DNA of 52,840 nucleotides from Caldilineaceae bacterium (lineage in GTDB: Bacteria; Chloroflexota; Anaerolineae; Caldilineales; Caldilineaceae), in NCBI GenBank assembly GCA_019637685.1, contig JAHBVF010000043.1:1-52840 (forward strand), in the 5' to 3' direction. Shown here piece by piece: positions 6,753 to 14,632 of the stretch. The notes beneath the pieces are model-generated. The model did no database searches. It saw nothing but the letters and a program-made list of their open reading frames with translations, and was not told where the DNA came from. The position numbers and the translations under genes were made by a program. The stretch's first letter is position 1; every line of letters starts with the position of its first letter.

Positions 6753-8141
6753 TCAGTTTTCCCTTTCGCCAAAGTGCTGCAATAACCGGCAATAGGCTGC
6801 CTGGCCTTTGACAAAGCTGCTCAGGCGGAAGAATTCGTCGGGCGCGTGCGCGCCCTCGTCCCGCAGGCCAAAGCCAAAGCTGACAGTGTACGCGCCCAGC
6901 TCGTCCAGAAAGACGCCGGTGATGGGGATGCTGCCGCCGCTGCGCACGTGATAGGGTTCTGTGCCGTAGACCTCTCGCAGCACATCCGCCACCACCTGAT
7001 TGCCCCAGTGATCGGCTGGGATTGTATAGGGCTTGCCGCCCGTCTCCTCCGGGGAAACAGTGGCGGTGACACCGGGCGGCGTGTGCTTCTCCACGTGGGC
7101 GATCACCAGTTCCACAATCTTCTCCGGGCGCTGGTTGCTGACCAGGCGACAGGTGATTTTGGCGTGGGCTTCGTTGGGCAGCACCGTTTTGATGCCCTCG
7201 CCCTGAAAGCCGCTCCACATTCCGTTGACTTCCAGGGTGGGCCGCGCCCAGACCCGCTCCCGGGTGGTAAAACCGGCTTCGCCGAAAGTGGCTTCCAGAC
7301 CCAGATTGTCCAGATACTCCTCCTCGTCAAAGGGGACGCGGGCGATGGCGGCCCGCTCGTCGTCGGTCAGGTCCACGACGTCGTCGTAGAAACCATCGAC
7401 GGTAATGTGTCCATCCGGGCCGTGCATAGACGTCAACAGTTCGGCCAGGACGTGGGCCGGGTTGCGGATGGTCCCGCCATAGCCGCCGGAGTGGAGGTCG
7501 GTCTTGGCTCCCTTTATGTCGATTTGCAGGCCACAGATGCCCCGCAGGGCTACCAGCAGAATACCTTCGCTGTCGCTCCACTGGCCGCCGTCCGCGCTCA
7601 CGGCCAGGTCACAGGCGAAGAGCTTTTTGTGTTTTGCCAGAAAACCGGGAATCTGAGGACTGCCGATCTCCTCCTGCCCTTCGAAGCAGAATTTGACGTT
7701 CACCGGCAGGCTGCCTTCCCCCTTCAGCAGCGCCTCGACCGCCAGAATGGGGACGAGCATATTGCCCTTGTCGTCGGACGCGCCCCGGGCAAATACTTTG
7801 TCGCCGTCGATGCGCGGCTCGAAGGGCGGGCTGGTCCAGAGATGGAGAGGGTCTACGGGCTGCACATCGAAGTGGCCGTAGATGAGGATCGTGGGCTGGC
7901 CCTCCGCGTGCAGCCAGTCGCCGTAGACAACCGGGTGGCCGGCGGTGGGCAGCAACTGGACATTTTCCACGCCCGCGGCCTGCAGGCGGGCCACCACCCA
8001 TTCGCCGGCCTTCTGCACATCGGCTTTATGCGCGGGCAGGGCCGAGATGCTGGGGATGCGCAGGAAGTCGAGAAGCTCATCCTGAAAGCGGGGCTGGTTG
8101 GCGTCGAGATAGGATTGGTAGGTGGGCATGGGGTTGGGCAT
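6753..8141 (-). CDS. M20 family dipeptidase
   Basis: A 462-residue M20 metallopeptidase of the dipeptidase/CNDP type. Metal-site motifs are YGHFDVQP (His90, Asp92), ARGASDDKG (Asp123/124) and EGQEEIGS (catalytic Glu157, ligand Glu158). The dimerisation-domain signature is TDLHSGGYGGTIRNPAHVL, and the late ligand region is RSGGSIPI...DEGAHAPDEFF. The protein should hydrolyse dipeptides or N-acyl amino acids using two zinc ions in the cytoplasm. ATG 8141 is preceded by GGAGGAGAACCCCCA. It is the first gene of the operon with the DUF1905, UPF0261 and PEP-hydrolase-like genes. Confidence 0.92.
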   Translation of the reverse strand: MPNPMPTYQSYLDANQPRFQDELLDFLRIPSISALPAHKADVQKAGEWVVARLQAAGVENVQLLPTAGHPVVYGDWLHAEGQPTILIYGHFDVQPVDPLHLWTSPPFEPRIDGDKVFARGASDDKGNMLVPILAVEALLKGEGSLPVNVKFCFEGQEEIGSPQIPGFLAKHKKLFACDLAVSADGGQWSDSEGILLVALRGICGLQIDIKGAKTDLHSGGYGGTIRNPAHVLAELLTSMHGPDGHITVDGFYDDVVDLTDDERAAIARVPFDEEEYLDNLGLEATFGEAGFTTRERVWARPTLEVNGMWSGFQGEGIKTVLPNEAHAKITCRLVSNQRPEKIVELVIAHVEKHTPPGVTATVSPEETGGKPYTIPADHWGNQVVADVLREVYGTEPYHVRSGGSIPITGVFLDELGAYTVSFGFGLRDEGAHAPDEFFRLSSFVKGQAAYCRLLQHFGEREN

Positions 8142-8252
8142 TGGGGGTTCTCCTCCCGTGGCTGATCGGATGCGATGGCTGCATTATCGGTCAGACACGG
8201 GAGGAGAGTCAAGGGCGGGGTGTTTGCTTTTTCTGGTGACCGGGTTCAGTAA

Positions 8253-10565
8253 TCAAACAGACAGACGCGGTTGGTAGAGGAACTGCTGGAAACCGACAAA
8301 GACTTTGTTGATCTCGTCGGGTTTGCCCAGTTCGGCCACGGCGTCGGTGAGGGCGTTGTAGCGCAGACGCAGCAGTGGGGGGAGTTTGTCGGTTGCCAGC
8401 TCCTCCACACCCACCTGCACATATTGCCCCAGCACAAAGTCGATAAATGCCTGCTGCCTGGCGCTGAAAGCCTTGTTGATGGCCGCTTTGGCTGTGTTGA
8501 CCCGCTCGGCCCGGCTGACCGTGGGCAGGGCATAGGCCACGTAGGCCAGCACATCGAAAAGGTCGCTCTCTTCCGCATCAATGATCCGCTGCATTTCGGC
8601 CAACTGTGCGTGACCGAAACCCTTTTCGGCTAGCCGGCGCAGGAGATCAGCCCGGCTGGCTGGCGCACACCAGAGATCGCGCAATTCTTCCTCACTTTTG
8701 AAGAATTCGGGCAGCTTGCCAAAGAGGGATTCCATAAACTGTTGGGCGCTCATCGGCGTGCCGTCGGGATGCCAGAATGTGGTGACGGTCATGTGTTGAA
8801 TCGTGCGCGCTTTGCCATCGGCCAGTTGCACTTTGATGCGCGGGTGTAGTTCGTAGCCTTCTCTGGGATCGTGCACAACTTCGCCGGAAGTGTCGCCGAG
8901 GCCGGACTGGGGATCGGTTACCTCCTCCGGTTCCGCGGGTTCGCCGTCCCACTCCGGGTCGTTGAAGTGGTGGTGTGCCCGCACAAAATCGTAAATCGTG
9001 AAGTAGTCTTTGCCGTCGTAGAGCCGCGTGCCCCGCCCGATAATCTGCTTGAATTCGATCATCGAATTGATGGGGCGCATGAGGACGATATTGCGAATGT
9101 TGCGTGCATCCACGCCAGTCGAGAGCTTCTGGGAAGTGGTGAGGATTGTTGGGATCGTGCGTTCGTTGTCCTGAAAGTCCCGCAGATGCTGCTCGCCCAG
9201 CGCGCCGTCGTTGGCCGTCACCCGTTCGCAGTAGTGGGGATCACTGCTGCTTTTCATCTGGTTGATCAGGTCGCGCACGGCCAGCGCGTGGTCCTGGGTG
9301 GCGCAAAAGACAAGGGTCTTCTCCCGCTGGTCGATCATCTCCATAAATAGGCGCACCCGGTGCCGTTCCCGCTCTGTGATTTCGATGATGCGGTTGAAAT
9401 CGCTCTCCACATAGCGCTTGCCCCGCTCGATCTCGCCCTCAATGAGCGTATCGTCTGCGGTGTAGACGTATTCGTCCAGTGTTGTGGCGATCTGCTTGAC
9501 TTTGAAGGGGGTGAGAAAGCCGTCGTTGATGCCCTCTTTGAGCGAGTAGACGTAGACCGGTTCGCCGAAATAGGCGTAGGTGTCCACATTGTCTCGACGC
9601 TTGGGTGTGGCGGTCAGCCCCAACTGGACCGCGGGCGCGAAGTAATCGAGAATCGCCCGCCAGTTGCTCTCGTTGTTGGCCCCGCCCCGGTGACATTCGT
9701 CGATGACAATAAAATCGAAGAAATCCGCCGGATAGTCGCCGAAATAGGGGGTGTCGTTTGGCCCGCTCATAAACGTCTGGAAGATTGTGAAAAAGAGGCT
9801 GCCGTTGGTGGGAACCCGACCTTTTTTGCGGATGTCCGCCGGGTCGATGCGTACCAGCGCGTCCTCCGGGAAGGCGGAGAAGGCGTTGTAGGCCTGGTTG
9901 GCCAGGATATTGCGGTCGGCCAGAAAGAGGATGCGGGGGCGGCGGCTGGGCTGGCGGCTGAGATTCCAGCGGCTGTGGAAGAGTTTCCAGGCGATCTGAA
10001 AGGCGATGAAAGTCTTGCCTGTGCCGGTAGCGAGCGTGAGTAGAATACGCGATTGCTGCGCGGCCACGGCTTCCAGCACCCGCTGAACCGCGATTTCCTG
10101 GTAGTAGCGGCTGGGATGGGAGCCGCCTTTGTCCTCGAAAGGCACAGTGGCGAAGCGATCGCGCCAGCCGTTGGCCTGGGCAAAGGTGCGCTGCCAGAGT
10201 TCCTCCGGCGTGGGATAGGCCGGGGCTGTGCCCTCTTTGCCCGTGCACATATCGACGGCGTAAAGGCTCTGGCCATTGCTGGCATAGGCAAAGCGCACAT
10301 CCATTTTGCTGGCATAGTTCTTAGCCTGGCCTAATCCTTCGGTCAGGGGTTTGTCCCAGGCTTTGGCTTCGAGCACGGCCAGTTGGTGGTTGCGATAGAC
10401 CAGCACATAATCCGCAGTGAGCGGTTTGCCCCGCCGCCCGCCCCCTTCCAAACGGCCCAAAGTCAGCGGGTATTCGCGCAGAATGCGGCTGCCCTCCACA
10501 ACGCCCCAGCCTGCGGCGCGTAGCGCAGGGTCGATATGATCGGCGCGGGTTTCGGCTTCGTTCAT
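8253..10565 (-). CDS. hsdR: Type I restriction enzyme, R subunit (HsdR)
   Basis: A 770-residue motor and nuclease subunit. The N-terminal PD-(D/E)xK nuclease shows ADYVL (Asp52) and LAVLEAKAW (Glu66, Lys68). SF2 helicase motifs follow: Walker A ATGTGKTF (181-185), DECHRGG (289-292), GLTATPKR (316-323) and QIIGRGTRLYDG. It translocates DNA and cuts at a distance when bound to HsdM/HsdS. The start at ATG 10565 forms an ATGA overlap with the transposase ORF; the open frame continues upstream but only through transposase and repeat sequence. The nuclease and helicase motifs are intact, so it is probably active if expressed, although translation may depend on the inserted gene upstream. Confidence 0.93.
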   Translation of the reverse strand: MNEAETRADHIDPALRAAGWGVVEGSRILREYPLTLGRLEGGGRRGKPLTADYVLVYRNHQLAVLEAKAWDKPLTEGLGQAKNYASKMDVRFAYASNGQSLYAVDMCTGKEGTAPAYPTPEELWQRTFAQANGWRDRFATVPFEDKGGSHPSRYYQEIAVQRVLEAVAAQQSRILLTLATGTGKTFIAFQIAWKLFHSRWNLSRQPSRRPRILFLADRNILANQAYNAFSAFPEDALVRIDPADIRKKGRVPTNGSLFFTIFQTFMSGPNDTPYFGDYPADFFDFIVIDECHRGGANNESNWRAILDYFAPAVQLGLTATPKRRDNVDTYAYFGEPVYVYSLKEGINDGFLTPFKVKQIATTLDEYVYTADDTLIEGEIERGKRYVESDFNRIIEITERERHRVRLFMEMIDQREKTLVFCATQDHALAVRDLINQMKSSSDPHYCERVTANDGALGEQHLRDFQDNERTIPTILTTSQKLSTGVDARNIRNIVLMRPINSMIEFKQIIGRGTRLYDGKDYFTIYDFVRAHHHFNDPEWDGEPAEPEEVTDPQSGLGDTSGEVVHDPREGYELHPRIKVQLADGKARTIQHMTVTTFWHPDGTPMSAQQFMESLFGKLPEFFKSEEELRDLWCAPASRADLLRRLAEKGFGHAQLAEMQRIIDAEESDLFDVLAYVAYALPTVSRAERVNTAKAAINKAFSARQQAFIDFVLGQYVQVGVEELATDKLPPLLRLRYNALTDAVAELGKPDEINKVFVGFQQFLYQPRLSV

Positions 10566-11695
10566 AATTGGGTCTTCTCGCTTCCGCTTCCGGGTTCGCC
10601 AATCTCCTGATTGGCATTTTCGGGATCTTGGCCGAACGGGAATTTGGCGGTCCCAAGAGCGGCGCTGCTCCACGGCCATTCCTCCACAGTTGCCACCAAC
10701 CCTGCCTTGACCGGATTTTGGTGAATATACTCGACCGCCCGGTACAGGTGCTCCTCATTACGCATATAGCGATCCCAATACTCCCGCTGCCAGACCGGAT
10801 TCGGCGTGTTTTTGGGAACGTCATTGGGAGCGCCAATCTCCCGATTGGCCACCACCCCCGCCTCGCCAATCTCCCGATTGGCGCTCCCATCGGTGCGTCT
10901 CTGATACTCATTTATCTTCCGCGCCGTAAACTTTTTCCAGGAAGCCACAATTTTGGCAACTGTCCAGTTATGCAGGAGCTGAAAGAGCACGTGTACGTGA
11001 TTGGGCATAACGACCCACGCGATCAGACGGTAGCGCTGACCGTCAAAGTAGAAGAGGGCGTCTTGCACCATTTGGGCGATCTCCGGGATGCGCAGTACAC
11101 AGGAGCCGTGACCCGCGTCACGCAGGGCTTCGATGCGTTTGCGACGTTCTTCTTCTTGCCGTTTGCCTGGGAAAATCTGCAATTCCATTTCCATCCGTTC
11201 CAGGGCCGCTTTGGGTAGGCTGTCGGCCAAATGAAAGGTGACGTGCTGGACGACGGCAGGATTTTCGTAGTGGGGGAGATAGCCGCGGGAATGCCAGAAG
11301 GGTTTGCGCCCCAACTCAGGTTCGTTCGGATCGTCAATTCCCTGATTGGCTCGTTGAGGGTGTTGGCCGAACGGGAGTTCGGCGATCCCAAGCTCAGGTT
11401 CGCCAATCTCCCGATTGGCATTTTCCGGGCGCTGGCCGAATGGGAGTTCGGCGATCCCAGGCTCAGGTTCGCCAATCTCCTGATTGGCATTTTCCGGGTG
11501 CTGGCCGAACGGGAGTTCGGCGATCCCAGGCTCAGGTTCGCCAATCTCCCGATTGGCGTTTTCTGGGCGCTGGCCGAACGGGAGTTCGGCGATCCCAGGC
11601 TCAGGTTCGCCAATCTCCTGATTGGCGTTTTCTGGGCGCTGGCCGAACGGGAGTTCGGCGATCCCGGGTTCGGTGCGCTTGGGGGTGGTTTGCAT
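10562..11695 (-). CDS. REP-associated tyrosine transposase (RAYT, Y1/HUH family) with in-frame palindrome repeats
   Basis: A 377-residue protein. The RAYT core runs from about residue 140 onward: VVQHVTFHLADSLP, the HUH motif VMPNHVHVLFQL, KKFTARKIN, REYWDRYMRNEEHL, and YIHQNPVKAGLV with the candidate catalytic Tyr. The first 125 residues are five copies of a 23-residue unit (GIAELPFGQRPENANQEIGE), encoded by 69-bp DNA repeats. The same palindromes appear again in a loop (SANREIGEAGVVANREIGAP) and at the C-terminus (KFPFGQDPENANQEIGE). RAYTs mobilise REP palindromes and usually sit alone. This one sits between hsdS and hsdR, starts 9 bases after hsdS with an AGAGG ribosome site, and ends in an ATGA overlap with hsdR. 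Confidence 0.88.
   Translation of the reverse strand: MQTTPKRTEPGIAELPFGQRPENANQEIGEPEPGIAELPFGQRPENANREIGEPEPGIAELPFGQHPENANQEIGEPEPGIAELPFGQRPENANREIGEPELGIAELPFGQHPQRANQGIDDPNEPELGRKPFWHSRGYLPHYENPAVVQHVTFHLADSLPKAALERMEMELQIFPGKRQEEERRKRIEALRDAGHGSCVLRIPEIAQMVQDALFYFDGQRYRLIAWVVMPNHVHVLFQLLHNWTVAKIVASWKKFTARKINEYQRRTDGSANREIGEAGVVANREIGAPNDVPKNTPNPVWQREYWDRYMRNEEHLYRAVEYIHQNPVKAGLVATVEEWPWSSAALGTAKFPFGQDPENANQEIGEPGSGSEKTQL
10598..10655. repeat. REP-like palindrome pair at the 3' end of the RAYT gene
   Basis: GCCAATCTCCTGATTGGC followed by the GGCCGAACGGGAATTTGGC hairpin, in the same order and spacing as in the 69-bp array at 11365-11685. It is translated in frame as the last repeat-like peptide of the RAYT. 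Confidence 0.75.
10826..10888. repeat. 63-bp inverted-repeat segment inside the RAYT gene
   Basis: Two mirror copies of GGGAGCGCCAATCTCCCGAT(TGGC), at 10826-10849 and 10865-10888, face each other. The segment is 63 bases (21 codons), so the frame is kept. It encodes the loop between the KKFTARKIN and REYWDRYMR blocks of the transposase. The outer arms resemble those of the units upstream of hsdM at 14385-14545. Confidence 0.78.
11365..11685. repeat. 69-bp tandem REP-like array, coding
   Basis: GGCCGAA begins at 11365, 11434, 11503, 11572 and 11641, giving an exact 69-base period with four full units and a partial fifth. Each unit holds two hairpins: GCCGAACGGGAGTTCGGC and GCCAATCTCCTGATTGGC (loop bases vary). 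The array is read in frame as the 23-residue peptide repeats of the RAYT N-terminus. Units differ by a few bases, so the array is not a recent assembly duplication. Confidence 0.9.
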
Positions 11696-11704
11696 TGGTG
11701 ACCT

Positions 11705-12904
11705 CTACAGTTCTCCGTGGAAGGCACGGTGCAGGAGGGATTGTTTGAGTTCGTCCAGGGCGGCGAGTTTGCGCTGGTAGATGGCTTCGAGGCGTTCGCT
11801 CTCTTCGGTTACTGCACCAACAACCGATGCAATATCTCGTTGTAACGAAAGTGGTGGGATACCGCCAACGTCAAGTGCTCGAATATCTTTCATATTCACG
11901 TGCTCTACAGTTGCCCCACGCGAGTGAGCCAAAAGCCTTTGCTGCATTTGGGGCCAAAGCAGAAGCAAGGCAAGAAATTCTGGTTCGAGGAATTTGCGGT
12001 TTGGTCGAATCAAAACAGTTCGTTGTCCCAGACAAACTTTGAGATTTTCGGGAATGACAGCAACATTTCCAGCAGGTGCTTCTCTCGCAAGAATTAAGTC
12101 ACCGGGAAGAGGTTCAGCCCGACGAGTCCATTTTCGATAAGTTTCTTCTGAAACACGATAAACCCCATCGAGCAATAGTTTACCCTTTCCTATATTCGGC
12201 GTCCGAATTGAAGGAGTTCCTTGCTCTTGCGTTGGAGCCGTCTTATGTTCGCAGTCCACAATTAGCTCACACAGTTCAGCCAGAGACTTTTTATGCTCCA
12301 CCCACCCCTCCCCGCGCTGACGAAAGACTGCATCCAGATGGCTCTCGAAGAGGGCGCGGGCGTTGGCGAGGTTCTGCTCGGCGTTGGCTTTGGCCGTGGC
12401 GAGACCGTCGAAGGCTTCGTCCAGGAGGGCGACGATGCGCTGTTGTTCGGGGAGGGGAGGAACGGGAACGGTAATTGTCTTCAGCTTCCCACCAGACAAT
12501 TCTTTGAATGTGGCCCCGGTTCCCAATAAATTCAGAACATCAACGATACTACCCAGATAGTAATACAAAAATTTATCTTTGAGTTGGTCGCCAGGAATTA
12601 TGCCCTTACAGCCTTGGTTCGTTGCCATTGGCTCGGTATTTATCACCAGATATCCAATCGGTGCGCGAGAGGAAAGAATAACAGATCCAGCGGGCAGCAT
12701 CTTCGCTGAACTATCTCGTAAACCCAAGTCCGTAATCTTCCGTTCTGTGTCTGCAACATACGGACTAGAACGTTTTCCCATCTCTGCGGGCGTAATCCAC
12801 AGGTGATCTCCATCCCAATATTCAGGAATTCGCGTTTTTGGTGTGCCTCCATTGACAATAGTGCATACATCACCCAATTGCTTTAGCCGCCACCCCTTCT
12901 TCAT
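11705..12904 (-). CDS. hsdS: Type I restriction-modification specificity subunit (HsdS)
   Basis: A 399-residue protein with the usual two target-recognition domains. TRD1 covers about residues 1-150 and ends in the conserved PVPPLPEQQRIVALLDEAFD, followed by a spacer helix. TRD2 covers about 205-360 and ends in IPPLSLQRDIASVVGAVTEE and a second coiled-coil helix to the C-terminus. Each TRD reads one half of a bipartite DNA site; the site cannot be deduced here. ATG 12904 overlaps the hsdM stop as ATGA. The gene is full length, with no sign of shufflon inversion or decay. Confidence 0.93.
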   Translation of the reverse strand: MKKGWRLKQLGDVCTIVNGGTPKTRIPEYWDGDHLWITPAEMGKRSSPYVADTERKITDLGLRDSSAKMLPAGSVILSSRAPIGYLVINTEPMATNQGCKGIIPGDQLKDKFLYYYLGSIVDVLNLLGTGATFKELSGGKLKTITVPVPPLPEQQRIVALLDEAFDGLATAKANAEQNLANARALFESHLDAVFRQRGEGWVEHKKSLAELCELIVDCEHKTAPTQEQGTPSIRTPNIGKGKLLLDGVYRVSEETYRKWTRRAEPLPGDLILAREAPAGNVAVIPENLKVCLGQRTVLIRPNRKFLEPEFLALLLLWPQMQQRLLAHSRGATVEHVNMKDIRALDVGGIPPLSLQRDIASVVGAVTEESERLEAIYQRKLAALDELKQSLLHRAFHGEL

Positions 12905-14355
12905 AGCAACCCCCGAATCACTTCCAGCACATCCGCGCTCTCGGCGTCCAAGGCGGTGATCTCGTCCAGTATATCGGATGGGTCCCGGTGGGTGATCTCT
13001 TCGCCGCCGTTGGGGTTCTTCACCGAAAGGTCGAAGGTGGTGGGGTCAATGCGGGCCGCGTCCACTGTCCAGCTTTGGGGCGAATCGGCCCGGCGCTGTT
13101 GCAGTTCCACAAACTCGGCCAGGTCGTCGTCGTTGAGCGGGTTGGTCTTGCCCAGATTGCGGCCCGGGTCCAACTGGTAGTACCAGATGTGGCGGGTGGG
13201 TGCGCCCTTCTCAAAAAAGAGGACAACTGTCTTCACCCCCGCGCCCTGAAAGGTGCCGCTGGGACAGTCGAGGATTGTGTGCAGGTTGCAGCTTTCCAGA
13301 AGCAGTTTGCGCAGACTGACCGCGGCGTTGTCGCTGTTGGAGAGAAAGGTGTTTTTGATCACCACCCCACCCCGTCCCCCGGCTTTGAGCATTTTGATGA
13401 AGTGTTGCAGAAAGAGAAAGGCGGTCTCCCCCGTGCGGATGGGGAAATTCTGCTGGACTTCTTTGCGCTCTTTGCCGCCAAAGGGCGGGTTGGCCAGGAC
13501 AATTTCGTAGCGGTCCCGCTCCTGCACATCGGCCAGATTTTCGGTGAGGGTGTTGGTGTGCAGGATGTTGGGCGCTTCGATACCGTGCAAAATCATATTC
13601 ATAATGGCGATGACGTAGGCCAGTGACTTCTTCTCTTTGCCGTAGAAGGTGCTGCTCTGTAGCCGTTCCATATCCCCGGTGGTCAGGCCGGGGGTGGCGC
13701 GCAGATAGTCGAAGGCTTCGCAGAGAAAGCCCGCTGAGCCGACCGCGCCGTCGTAGATGCGCTCGCCCAGCCGGGGCTGCACCACCCGCACCATCGCCCG
13801 AATCAGCGGGCGGGGCGTGTAATACTCGCCGCCGTTGCGCCCGGCGTTGCCCATATTTTTGATTTTGGCTTCGTAGAGGTGGGAGAGTTCGTGCTTTTCG
13901 GTCTGGGAGCGGAAGCGCAGTTCGTCGATCTGTTCGATAATTTCACGCAGGTTGTAGCCGCTGGAAATTTTGTTTTTGATCTCTCCGAAGATCTGGCCGA
14001 TTTTGTATTCGATGGTGTTGGGGCCGCTGGCCCTGCTGGTGAAGCCGTGGAGATAGGGAAAGAGTCTGTCGTTCACAAAGTCGCGCAGGTCGTCGCCGGT
14101 GAGCGCCCGCTGGTGGTCGGGTTGGCCGGTGGCGTCTTTGGGCGCGGCCCAACTTTCCCAGCGATAGGCTGGCTCCAGAATATAGGCGTATGGCTTGCCC
14201 GCGAATTCAGCTTCCAGGGCCTTGTCCTGTTCCAGCCCGTCCAGATATTTCAGAAAGAGCAGCCAGGAGGTCTGCTCGGTATAGTCCAGTTCGGTGGTGC
14301 AGCCTGCTTCTTTGCGCAGCACATCGTCGATATTGCGGAAGGCTTGTTCAAACAT
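12901..14355 (-). CDS. hsdM: Type I restriction-modification methyltransferase subunit (HsdM)
   Basis: A 484-residue N6-adenine methyltransferase. The N-terminal helical HsdM domain (about 1-130) is followed by EYYTPRPLIRAMV, SAM-binding motif I DGAVGSAGFL (202-211) and catalytic motif IV ANPPFGGKE (NPPF 289-292). It methylates the HsdS-specified site to protect host DNA and is part of the restriction complex. The ATG at 14355 is preferred to the TTG just before it, with AGGAA upstream. It is the first gene of hsdM-hsdS-RAYT-hsdR. A repeat cluster occupies its upstream region. Confidence 0.94.
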   Translation of the reverse strand: MFEQAFRNIDDVLRKEAGCTTELDYTEQTSWLLFLKYLDGLEQDKALEAEFAGKPYAYILEPAYRWESWAAPKDATGQPDHQRALTGDDLRDFVNDRLFPYLHGFTSRASGPNTIEYKIGQIFGEIKNKISSGYNLREIIEQIDELRFRSQTEKHELSHLYEAKIKNMGNAGRNGGEYYTPRPLIRAMVRVVQPRLGERIYDGAVGSAGFLCEAFDYLRATPGLTTGDMERLQSSTFYGKEKKSLAYVIAIMNMILHGIEAPNILHTNTLTENLADVQERDRYEIVLANPPFGGKERKEVQQNFPIRTGETAFLFLQHFIKMLKAGGRGGVVIKNTFLSNSDNAAVSLRKLLLESCNLHTILDCPSGTFQGAGVKTVVLFFEKGAPTRHIWYYQLDPGRNLGKTNPLNDDDLAEFVELQQRRADSPQSWTVDAARIDPTTFDLSVKNPNGGEEITHRDPSDILDEITALDAESADVLEVIRGLL

Positions 14356-14384
14356 CAAAATTCCTGACTGGTGGGGGATGGGTT

Positions 14385-14545
14385 GCCTGGGAGCGCCGTT
14401 ATCCCTAACGGCAGCCAGCCAGCCGGGAGGTTGGCGCTCCCAGAGGCTGGGAATGCCGCCTGGGAGCGCCGTTATCCCTAACGGCAGCCAGCCAACCGGG
14501 AGGTTGGCGCTCCCAGAGGTTGGCGCTCCCAGAATTGGCGCAATT
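14385..14545. repeat. 73-bp tandem palindromic repeats upstream of hsdM
   Basis: Two units with a 73-base period (GCCTGGGAGCGCCGTTATCC at 14385 and 14458) and a partial third right arm. Each is bounded by GGGAGCGCC and GGCGCTCCC and holds a CCGTTA...TAACGG inner stem. The arm GGGAGCGCCAACCTCCCGGT(TGGC), read on the complement, matches the RAYT-internal arm with paired A-T to C-G changes. The whole 14356-14632 gap otherwise holds no gene; the hsdM promoter must lie within or near these repeats. Confidence 0.85.
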
Positions 14546-14632
14546 GTAGCACAGGCGGGAAGGGAGCAGAAAGTTGATTTTCAGTGCATCCCCGTTCGAT
14601 TCTTTTTTTCCTGACGAAGCGAGTTCTGCCCC

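Noticed and set aside
11365..11685. CRISPR-like array
   Set aside because: The 69-bp units are contiguous with no unique spacers, are in frame with a transposase gene, and no cas gene is present.
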